DNA of 64,000 bases from assembly GCF_051020765.1 (NCBI RefSeq), contig NC_134948.1, positions 3,650,501-3,714,500 on the forward strand, read 5' to 3'. Below the pieces are notes generated by a model. The model was given only the letters and a program-made list of their open reading frames with translations, made no database searches and was not told where the DNA came from. This DNA is from Lasioglossum baleicum (lineage: Eukaryota > Arthropoda > Insecta > Hymenoptera > Halictidae). Shown piece by piece: positions 22,187 through 34,100 of the stretch; the first letter of the stretch is position 1; each line of letters opens with the position of its first letter. Made by a program: the position numbers and the translations under genes.

Positions 22187-25100
22187 GTACGCCGGAAGTT
22201 CACGGACGTTGTCGCTACTACTTGCGCGGAACGAGACTCGGTTGACCGATTACCCGCGTGAGATCGCTGCTTCTGCGCCTGTACTAACCCCTCATGCTTG
22301 CCCACGCTATCACAAATCCCCTTAGGGTGAGCGCATACTAGAGGATCTCGAGAATGCCGCGGATCGTTTCGAGAAGGCAGGGGCCTTGGAGGAAGGGAGC
22401 AAGGAGTCCATGCGGCAACAAATCTCTAGCAGGTAGACGGAGAGCAAGGCTCCGCGGCCTTCTCGAGACCATCTAGTATGCGCACACCCTTAAGGGGGTA
22501 GTATAGGCTCGATTTGTAACTAGAAAATTACTAGAATCTTACTAGAAAAAGGGGTCGAAACATGGGTTTGCGCGCTGTCGGTTTTCGTCCTTATTTCAGA
22601 AAATTTTGGGCTGAGTGAGGGCTTATTCTAAAGAGGAAGGTTAGACGCGCTGCGCCCTGGTTACGAGGTTAACGAGATTATGTTTATAACTAATAGTATG
22701 AGGGCCCAAAGTAGAGAAAAAGTCTAGGAAAAAAACCAGCACATATCAATGCATTTTTCTGTCTCCAAAAGACTTTTTGACTTATGAGATGACCAGGGCG
22801 CAGCGCGTTGAACCTTCCTCTTTAGAATGAGCCCTCACACAGCCCAAACTTTGCTCAAATAAGGACAAAAACCGACAGCGCGCAGACCCACTTTTTCGAT
22901 CGAAAATCTGGTAAGATTCTAGTTATTTGCTAGATATTTGCTATTTACTAGAATCTTACCAGATTTTCGATCGAAAAAGTGGGTCTGCGCGCTGTCGGTT
23001 TTTGTTCTTATTTGAGCAAAGTATGGGCTGGGTGAGGGCTCATTCTAAAGAGGAAGGTTCAACGCACTGCGCCCTGGTCATCATAGCAGTCAAAAAGTCT
23101 TTTGGAGACAGAAAAGTGCATTGAAATCTGCTGGTTATTTTCCTAGATTATTTCTCTACTTTGGACACTAATATTATTAGTTATAAACATAATCTCGTTA
23201 ACCTCGTAACCAGGGCGCAGTGCCGTCTAACCTTCCTCTTTAGAATAAGCCCTCACTCAGCCCAAAATTTTCTGAAATAAGGACGAAAACCGACAGCGCG
23301 CAAACCCATGTTTCAACCCCTTTTTCTAGTAAGATTCTTCTCTTAAGGGGGTAGTATACCCTCGATTTGTAACTAGAAAATACCTAGAATCTTACTAGAT
23401 TTTGGGTCGAAAATATGGGTTTGCGTCCAGACGTTGATTGACCTTATTAGAACAAATTGTGGGCTGTGTGAGGGCTCATTCGAAAGAGGAAGGTTAGACG
23501 CAGCGCGCTTTTCTCACGAGGTTAACGAGATTATGTTAATAACTAATAATATGAGGGCCCAAAGTAGAGAAAAAATCTAGGAAAAAACCCGCAGATTTCA
23601 ATGCATTTTCTGTCTCTAAAAGACTTTTTTGGCTTATGAGATGAGAAAAGCGCGCTGCGTTGAACCTGCGTTGAACCAGCCCACAATTTGTTCTAATAGG
23701 GTCAATCAACGTCTGGGCGCAGATCCATGTTTCGACCCATTTTTCTAGTAAGATTCTAGTTATTTGCTAGATATTTGCTATTTACTAGAATCTTACTAGA
23801 AAAATGAGTCGAAACATGGATCTGCGCCCAGACGTTGATTGACCCTATTAGAACAAATTGTGGGCTGTGTGAGGGCTCATTCGAAAGAGGAAGGTTCAAC
23901 GCAGCGCGCTTTTCTCATCTCATAAGTCGAAAAAGTCTATTAGAGACAGAAAATGCATTGAAATCTGCGGTATTTTTTCCTAGATTTTTTCTCTACTTTG
24001 GGCCATCATATTATTAGATATAAACATAATCTCGTTAACCTCGTGAGAAAAGCGCGCTGCGTCTAACCTTCCTCTTTAGAATGAGCCATCACCCAGCCCA
24101 CAATTTGCTTAAATAAGGTCAATCAACGTCTGGACGCAAACCCATATTTTCGACCCAAAATCTAGTAAGATTCTAGGTATTTTCTAGTTACGAATAGAGC
24201 CTATACTACCCCCTTAAACGCCGCGAGAATCGGCTACGATCACAATCGAGGCGGTGTCTGGGTCAATCCGGCTCCATTTCATCGGATACAGCACAAAGGT
24301 CAAAACTGACCCGGCCACCGCCGGAACTCGAATCACCGAAATTTTTCGACTAGGACGTTCTACACGACTCGTGGACTATTAACATATCATTTTCGATCAC
24401 TTCGGAGCCATACTTGACCCCGAGAATGATCGAATTCGATGCACCCGCACGCGCTGACCCCGCCATCCGATCCTGCCTGCAGATCGATGATCGAGCGAGT
24501 AACGGTTCGTCGACGAGTTCAGGTTGACTGACGAGATATCGTTGTATAGCCACGAATTAATTTGTACACCTGATATTTTTCATAAATTTGGTGTTTTAAT
24601 CAATTTTGTTCGGTTCAACAGTCAACCTCTGTTCGTCGACTCGCATCAGCTAACGCCTCCTCAGCCCCTCATAATCCCATTCGCTATCATCCAAGCTTTC
24701 GACGCCAGGATTGCTAGCACGAGACCCGCCCGTTGCCTCGTCGATTCGCGGAAATCCTTCCGGCGTGAGCGCGATCGTTGACGATCATCCGTGTCACGTC
24801 TTTGCCACCCACCCAAGCGAGGGAAGTCTTTGCTACCCATCTGAACGATCTACAGCGGCGTCGCCCATAGTGCTCGCGACCAGGGTGCTGAACCAACAAC
24901 ATCATAGGTCCTAACAAGTCATTCATCCCCTCGGAGATTTCCCTAGTAGTTTGGGGATTTTAGAACTCATAGAAGAGAGAGAGAGGGAGGGGTAGATACT
25001 GAAGACAACTCGGATAAACAACTAGAACTCAAAGCTCCAAAAGTTCCTGATGTTCCGGAGATTTAGGGAAAGGTTGGCAAGGGTTTATCGAATGAAGTTT

Positions 25101-28100
25101 GGGATCGTGCACTGGGGGAATTGATTTAGTGAACCGAGTGGTTAGCATGGGGATACATATTGTCGAGTGGTGATGAAACTAGGGGAGCAATGTGGGAGGG
25201 GCGAAAGAGAGGCGAGCACTATGGGCGTCGTTGGTGTGGGCAAGGAGTGAGGACAGGGAGAGACGCGACGTGAACCGAAACAGCTGGGTACATTGGTTTT
25301 TGTTTGGTTTTTCCGGACGGTTGGATAGGTGGTGGCGGGGCGCCGCCGGCCAAGCCGCTTCGCAGCTACCAGTGTGTTAAGAGTCCCCTTGGAAGCCTCG
25401 GGGGCTCGGCTCGCTTCTCTAGAGACAGCTCGGTCTCCCTCTATAGTATAGCAGGTCAGTAGTTATCCTTAAACGAAGAAGACGAAAACGACGGACTTGT
25501 TAACAGCGAAATAACCGACAAAAAGAAAACGGGACTCCTCTTGCGGGGAAACGTTGACTTTACCTTTCCCTTGATCGCGCGATGCCCTCTGCCACTCGAA
25601 ATCGAATGCGTGTGCGCGCGTGAACCGGCTCGACGATTCTCGACGCGTACTCAAAACAGCGCGCGCGGCGAACAATCCGACCCGGTCGACGACCGTCTCG
25701 GGAAAACCGGGTCGAGGACGCCTATGCGCGTTTCGAGAATCGCTCCAGTCTATTCGCGGGCGTCGTTTCGTCGAATCGAAAAGCGAGAGACTGGCTCGAC
25801 TACACGGAGGCGGTTTGGTCGAAACCGAATACCTTAATTGGCACGCTGGCTCGTCAAATTACCGTTAAACGCTGCGTCCCTGCGGCGGTGAGCGTCATAA
25901 CGCAGCGTGGTCTGGATTAGTGCAACCATCTCGCCCCTGATTACAGTAGCCCGTTAGCTATCGGATAACCGGGGCGCTGGAATTCCCTAGATATCTAGCT
26001 TACAGCTTGCGTATAAGCTCTGTGCAGAGAATAGAGTCCCCAGTAGATCCTAACCTCCTGCGTAGAAGCTTCTAGGGACCCTAGAAAATGTCTACTCTGA
26101 AGCCTCTAGAAATCTTGATCGTCTAGCCACCTGTAGCTCCGTTATTCTAAAGACAAACACCCCGGTTGCATAACGCAGTGTAAACTCCCTAACAGTTGCT
26201 AACCCCACTAACCAAAGCTAGCAAGGTATATCAAGTCCCTAGGCTCTAGTAACTCCTGTAACGAAAGTCTCCAGGGCCTGTAGACACGAGAAGAGTATAA
26301 TCGAGAGGACCAGCACTAACCCAGACTCGATAATGTGCGATCGAACGAGACGCGACCCAGTAATACCTTGCGTCTGAGAATGATCCTCCCAACTCGTGGC
26401 ATTTGAGTAACAACTAGCGAAATCCCCTGAATCTGGTGTATCGTGTCCCATCGGTTGTGCCACCGCAACGTTACTATACTCTTGGATGTCCCGTAAAGCA
26501 CGTCAGAGCCCACGGAAGCGGCCCTACTCCCCCACCCTGTGTACTCGTTGTCGGTGACCAAGCAGCGTGGTCGCGGTGACCCGCGGTCCCACTGACCTTC
26601 TCGTTTGTCGCAGATCGACTGCACAGCGAGACCGGCTACATGAGCAGTCCAGAAAGGGGCGGCGGAGTCGGATCAGGGACCGGAAGATACCCGGCAGGAC
26701 CGTACAGCGCCGGAAGCAGCTACGAGGACCCGTACTACTCCCAGTACTCGGGCACCGTCACGCCGGTTATCGACGAGGAAGCCAGGTAATCAGAGTTCCG
26801 CGACGCTCTTATCGACGGGGCCGACGCGCCGCGGCCTCGATCGGTAATCGAATCCGCGATTTCACGCTACGACGAACTTCCCCTCCGTTGACGCGAAACG
26901 GGTCAACCGGCTGATTCGATTCGATCGAATTGGAGAGCTGGTGATACGCGCCGACCTGCCTCCACGCTCTCGAAATTCCTTTCAACGCTGGCGAGAGCCG
27001 GTCTCTCTACAGCGATCTTTTGGATCAGTCTGATGGGAGGGTACACGTGGAAATGGTTGCACAGGGTGTACTGGTTCGAACGATAGTATATCTTGGTGGG
27101 GGTTGCGGATGTCAGGTATACAGGGTGTACCCGTTTAGTTGTGTCACCGTTTTTTAGGCATTTCCGGTAGTGCAATTAAGAGGGCCGTCTCCTAGCAGAT
27201 GACGGTCGCGCGTGAACACTCACACGCCGCTAGAGTACACTCACACACCGCTAGACCACGTATACGTACGCGAGAATTGCTAGGATCAGGGAAATGCGTT
27301 CTGATTTCTCGATAATGCAAAGACGTGGGTTTTTATTGGTCAAAATCGCTAGATAAAAGATCAATCTAGCGCGCTGTTTGCTTCAAAAGTCGTTCTTTTA
27401 CGTTTCCGAGCAATGATTTTGCAATATTCGGCTGCATGTTGCCCGTCGGAGAGGCTAGTACGCCGGCGTGACTGCAGCGCCATCTGACGGGCAACATACG
27501 ACGGGCAACATGCAGCCGAATATTGCAAAATCATTGCTCGGAAACGTAAAAGAACGACTTTTGAAGCAAACAGCGCGCTAGATTGATCTTTTATCTAGCG
27601 ATTTTGACTAATAAAAAGCCCCGTCTTTGCATTATCGAGAAATCAGAACGCATTTCCCTGATTCTAGCAATTCTCGCGTACGTATACGTGGTCTAGCGGT
27701 GTGTGAGTGTACTCTAGCGGCGTGTGAGTGTTCACGCGCGACCGTCATCTGCTAGTAGACGGCCCCTTAAGAAATGTTTTAGACAAAAGTTTGTCGGTAC
27801 TTTAGTTTTACTTTATTATATTCTTAAATCTGAAGAAATAATTTCCATTTAATTTGTATGAATACACACCAACTGGCAGTGATGCCATAATGAGCTCCAA
27901 ACGGAGCTCCCGTACTCCCCTACATACCCCTACCACTATTCCATTCCAGCACCGTGCGCAGGCGCACACTCCACGGTCCCCATCGCGCACGTGCAACGTG
28001 TCTCCTCCCATTCGTCCCACTCATTCCCCGTCATCAGAGAGGGGGCACATCACTTCATCGTGACTCCCCGCATCTGGCATCACTGCCAACTGGTAATATA

Positions 28101-31100
28101 AAACGCACTAAAAACAAAAATGCACTAATAAATATGAAATAATTTCCTTTCGATTTGTATGAATACACATCAACTGTTAATAAAATTTGATTAAAATAAA
28201 ATAAAAGTATATATTAATATATTTAAAGGTCACCTTGAGACTTCTTTAAATGGCACCATATGTTTCGGACGTCGTAGGATTATTGCTGACGTCGAGACGA
28301 ATTCAACAGTGTATGATATATAATAACATTTAAAAGAGTCAAGGTGACCTCTACTTATTCACGTAAAAAGCATTTTTGCAGATTTAAGAATATGCGAACA
28401 TGTAGCTCAACAAGTACTGACAAACTTTCGTCTAAAACATTTTTTAATTGCACTACCGGAAATGCCTAAAAATGGTGACATAACGGGTACACCCTGTAGA
28501 TTGAAGGACACCCTGTAGAAATGGTTGCACAGGGCGTACTGATTGGGGATGTTCAACTATACGTTGAAGAACACCCTGTAGATTGAAGGACACCCTGCAG
28601 AAATGGTTGCACAGAGCGTACTGATTGGGGATGTTCAAGTATACATTGAAGAACACCCTGTGCAACATGGTCGGCGTGCGTGGGAGGGGAAGAACAGTTC
28701 ACGTGTCACCATGGATGGCTGATAGCGCGGATACGTGTGTCTCTGTTGTGGATGGTGCAGCGATACGGAGCTGTTGGAGGAATCGTACAGCCTATACGGT
28801 GTGAAACCGTGCACGTCAGGCCGTAAGCCATCCGGTCCTCCGCGATCCCCGTTTCCTCCAGGGGCGCCACCACCTCTGCCACCCGGTGGTCAGAGCTACG
28901 ACGCTACTCGGTACCGATCCACCTTGTGTTATACACGTCGATAGAAACCGAAATCAGTGAACGTAGAGCTCTCTGAAAAGAAAAGAATAAAAAAGAAAAA
29001 AACAATCTGACGCTACGTTTCCAGGCCCCTGTCCAACAGAATTCCCCTAGAAAAGTCTCTGGATATGCCGAACCGGAAACGCAGCGTCAGTGTACGCTTT
29101 TAATCCGACTCGAATGCGCTTGCGAATGCGTCGTCCATAGATCCTACGACCATCGTTCCTGGGAGAAATGTAGATATATTCGAAATTCTCGAACTGAAAA
29201 ACATGGATTCGCTAGGACTTAGGGATTTTTCGATTGTTTTTCATTGTACACCCTGTACATCAGCTCGTGGAAAGTGAAAAGCTCGCTGTTCCTCCCTCGG
29301 GTCGACGCTCTATCGATACCTCCCCCGGCTCGGTTATTTATGTTCGCCCGTTTATCGACACGTTTCGAGTTCATCGATCGGTGGGAACGAAGGCTTCATT
29401 GACCCGGGAGGAAGAGGAGGCTCTCCGAGCACACACAAGCCCTGTACCATTTCTCGTTAGGCTGAATCCTCCCCGGGACGCGCTGGTCGTTCGTTTGGAT
29501 GCATGTATAGTACGCGTCGAAGCATGCAGAGATCTGGCCCGCGGTCGAATTCGAAACGCGGAAGTGTCCGGTAATTTTCAGTCAGTTGGTTGGCACGCGT
29601 TGAACCGTGTCACATGACCGAGCGGACGGGATCGGATCTGGATCTGGAGGACGATCCAGTCCCGGAGGACAATGTTCGATAATTGATCACAATTAGTCTT
29701 AGGTTAGTCCTAGACCTCACGTTCGTTCCCAATCACGATGATTTTGCGATTATCTTATGCGGTGTGGCAGTAGTTCACGTGTAAATTTGAGGTTAGGTGC
29801 CATCAAGTGCTGCCAACCTAGATTCGAGTTTAGCTACCTACCAAACACACTAGGACTTGAATCCTGGGTCAGGAACACGGTGCATTATACAGGTGTGCCG
29901 ACTTCCCTCAGAAAACTGTGATAGATGAGTAGTAATTCTCTGGCCGCCGCCAGATGGCGCATGGGTCGTAGGTTCCGTACGTGTGCGAAATGAGATTGTG
30001 TGTATTCGGGCTCGCTGCTGAATACACCAATCTCATTCGCACACGTACGGTATCTACGACCCATGCGCCGTCTGGCGGCGGCCAGAGAATTACTACCCAT
30101 CTATCACAAAACGTCAACGTTACAGAGATGCTAAGTCGGCACACCTGTATAATGCACCGTGGTCAGGAACCTGTCTGGAGCATTTCACCCTAACATTGTC
30201 CTTCGATAACGTTCGCTAGATCGTGCTCCACGCGTTCAGCAGCGAATCGGTGGAATGCAGCATGCCGATTAGCGATCGTAGAGAGAATGCATATGGAGCG
30301 CTTTTATGTATGTACGACATGTAGACCTTAGAACTAAGTCCCACGCGATCTTGGCCATCCAAGAACCGATCCTCGATAGACAACTATCAAATCGAACGTT
30401 GGACCCAAGATCCTGTGCGAAGTCGTGAATGTCAGTCATCGTCACCGCCCCCTGGTACTCGATAACGAGGTAGCAAACTCGTGAATGGACTTAGATTTTG
30501 CTACCTCGTTTACCATCCCGTGAACCGCTTCTCCGAAGGCACATATAATCCTCTAGATCCATAGTTTGCAATGTTGGACCTGCTTGCCAAGTGGATCCAG
30601 TGACGCCAACTCAATCGATCACGTTTCTTGCTCTAGGATAAGGGTCGAACACATGGAGAGACAGTTGGCCAACCTGACCGGACTGGTACAGAAGGCTCTG
30701 ACCCACGCTCCACACACGAGCCCGTCGCCCAGGGACTATCTACAGGTTCCAGCAAATCGCGACCCTTACGCGAGGGGCCCAGGTACGTTCTCCGCTCCGA
30801 GATCCGCCATCTTGAGAGAAATTAGGTTAGCCGCGCTGTCCTAGGTTCCGGTCCCCAAGCTGGGACCCCCGTTTTCGCCAGGGCTGGGCGCCATTTTCAT
30901 TGAAGTCTAAGTATTTTTGTTCTTTTTTGTTATTCACTTGATCGCTGAGCGTAGTTTTTTTAGTCACCCTGAAATAGTACGAGTGCCATTTGGCCACGCC
31001 CAGCTCCGGTGCCCGCGTAGTATCCGCACCTTTTTCTGTTTCCGAGGCTCTTGAGTTTCCGCCCTGTTTCCCCCAACCGGTTCGCCTCCGACGACGTTCC

Positions 31101-34100
31101 GGACGTTCGCATAATTTCATTTCTCATACGATTTGTCATTGTCCCCGTCGCACACCTAGACGCATTAGAAGCGTGATAGCATCTCGTTTCGTTCAAGTCG
31201 ACTCATTCTGCGACGCTTTGACCGCCTCTCTCTCTCTGCCCGTGAATGTTGTTCACCCCGCCCATATCGCTTTCTTCTACGACCCCATTCGTTCGACAAA
31301 CCACGCCCCCTGCCTCTAACACCACGCCCCCTTTCGCCAACTCTGTCACGCCCACGTTTATCTCATCACGTCGCGCGACTTCTTCCGCTCTCTTTTAGAT
31401 ACTTTTCTAGGTGATCGATCGATCGGAGCTACCGGACAGCTAGCGCTGGGACCTGAGTACTATCTCTTCGTTACTTTAAGCGGGACTGTCCATGTTTTCT
31501 TTTAGGCACCTCGGTGCTCTCTCGCGATTTAGACGCGGAAGTCGTGAACATTTCCAAGGAAACTGTCCGATGATCTTTTCGCCTTCGATGCTTGTTAATG
31601 AAAATTAAGGTGCGACGTTTAATTTAAACAATATTGCTGTGATTGTGACAGTGTCCACGAAATTTTCAGGACTTCCCAGGCCCTCGAGGACCGTCCGGAG
31701 ACTTCTAGAATTAATCTTTACGGCTCAAGGGGTCTCGGGACGGTTTTGAGCTAGATAGCGCCTCGATCGGGCATATAAGTACAATTTGTGCCGTGGACTA
31801 CGCCGTGGCAGTGGTTCTCATTCGATCCTGTTTTTCTGTCGAATTGAAAATTCGTTTATCGACCAATTGGCACCACTGCGACGAGTCGTAGCACGGTCTG
31901 AGAATTTTCCTGAAAACCCTGCTGTACAACTGCTTTGTTATTCCGACTGACGCGCACACCAGGCGCCGGGGACGAGTTCGACAAACACTCTAGCTCCAGC
32001 TCTGCCTCATTGCCAGGTGTGTCTCTTCTCATCTTCTTTCTATCTTCTATTTTCCTTCGAATCACTGTGACCGCTATATAGTCTCGTACACCGTCGGACG
32101 GAAGGGATCCAAGATGGCGAACGGATATCGGTCGTCATCTTCAATATTACAATGGCGTAGATACTTCGAATTCTATGCTGTCTTCAAATAAATTAAAACA
32201 GCTGTTGTAGAGAAATTAATTCAGACAAATTTTCGCATGTCCGACCGGTGGTGTACACTCTCGCGTAATGCATAATGTGATTACTGTTGTTATTTGTAAT
32301 ATTTTATAATAGTGCCCTACGTTCTACCACTGTGTGATTAAAACGGTTCTCCTTTGTAAAATTTAAGTGTCTCAACCTGCCGTTACAGATGACTCGTACT
32401 TAAGGACTGACGTAAAACCACCAAAGTTAGGCAAAGGTGCGGTTCACAACATCTCCACGTTTCTCCTCTATAAGCACCAAAAAAAAAAATAAAAACGCAT
32501 CTCGCCCGCCTCTCGCATAGTTGTCGTGGTCGTCCGTGTGCTCATCTGCACGCTATACTTATTATATCACGCCACCTCTGTGTTTCGTTTCACACACGCA
32601 TACCCACCACCCAGCTTGTTTCTTTTCCGCGCACTCTGTACGCCGAACGATTCGCGCCGGTTGCAGCCTCAAGGCGCGCAACTACGAATCACTTCGGCAG
32701 CAGCTGTAGCTCGACAAACGGAGGGACAAAAATATTTTCAACCCTTGCCAATACCTCTGTAAACATAGTCGCACAATCCCTTAATAAATCTCACCGATTT
32801 TTATTCTACTCTATAATTCAATCAATTCAATCTTCCGCATGATTTTTCTCCTTCGCGTGTCGAGATACAGCGTTTTTCTAATTGCACTGATGTACCTTTC
32901 TCGCTTCACTGTCGGTTCCAGCACTCGTTCAGGTTATGTCACGCGAGCCTAGTTGTTTCTCTAGCTCGAGAGAAAATCCGTCGACATGTTTCATTTTTCC
33001 CGGTTGACCCGCCCCTCGAAACGATAACAGCACCGCAATGATCAAATCAGCACCGCCCCAACCCCACCCCCAAACCCCGCCCTCTCCTCTGAAAGTTTTG
33101 TCGCGCACGCTGCCATGCTTCCACCCTGTCCGGCACGGGACTGCAAAAATACGCTGATCAACATCTATTCCAGACAAGTCGGTGTCGTTCGAAAAGTCAG
33201 TGTCCTTCAGTGACGAGCCGCCGGACATGAACTCGCCGAAACAGCATTCCCCGCAACACGCAGGTAACCATTTATTAGCACTTTGCACTCTAATCGCAGC
33301 GGAGACCGACTATACCGTCGCCCTCGAGGTGTACGCCCCGCGCTCCCCACCAGTGGCTACGCCCGCCCAAGGTAACGCCTTAAACCACGTGTGGCTCCGA
33401 TATCGGCCGACGTCCGACGTTGTGTCTCTTTTTCGTGCGCTCGAAAAAAGAGACAGATGCGTCGGACGTCGGCCGAATCGGCCGATATCGGAGCCACTGT
33501 GAGCGCAGCCTTAAGCCACGCCCTAGGCAACGCCTTAAGCCACGCCCTGTGCTCCTCACCACAGATTTTCGGTAAATCGTCCTTTTTCAACAACTGTAAT
33601 TTATAAATCAGCATTTCTGTGACAACAAATACAAAGTATGCATAGTAATGATAATATTGTGGTGGGGGGACGAGAATAGCGACGTTGAGCGTGTCGGTAA
33701 GGGCGGTCTCTGCTCCGAGCACCCTCCTCTTTCGTGAGAATCGAAACTCTAGAATGACTCGACGATAAATTGATCGACGGAACGCTGGACCGTTGATTCT
33801 TGCAAATTCACGATCCCGTTGTTGAAATGAGATGGGATCGTCATGATCGAGCAATTAGTTTTCGAAATCGCTCCAGCGTTTCGTCGACAGGCCTCGGACG
33901 AGACGAAGCCCTCGTCGAGGATTGGACAATACTAACGCAATAATCTCTGACCTAACTTCTCGTGCAATGCCTACCACGACTAGCGGACACTAAGCCAACG
34001 AAACCGGCGATCAAATCCTCCACGTTGCCGAGGATGTCTTCGCAAGGTAAACTCGTCTCGTTTCTATATGTGTGTCGCGATCGGATCGTCGATCTCGTGT

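Larger units (their letters stand above)
27097..28500. mobile_element. Composite inverted-repeat element hosting nested insertions
   Basis: The left arm (27097-27178 plus 27771-27800) pairs with the right arm (about 28400-28500) through GGCATTTCCGGTAGTGCAATT and TTAGACAAAAGTTTGTC-type segments. The left arm is split by the TTAA foldback. The interior holds two more small MITEs. The outer ends carry ACAGGGTGTAC motifs. The superfamily is unassigned. Confidence 0.7.

Noticed and set aside
33560..33572. Possible micro-exon after CTCACCACAG
   Set aside because: It would be under 10 bases and neighbouring exons already join in phase.
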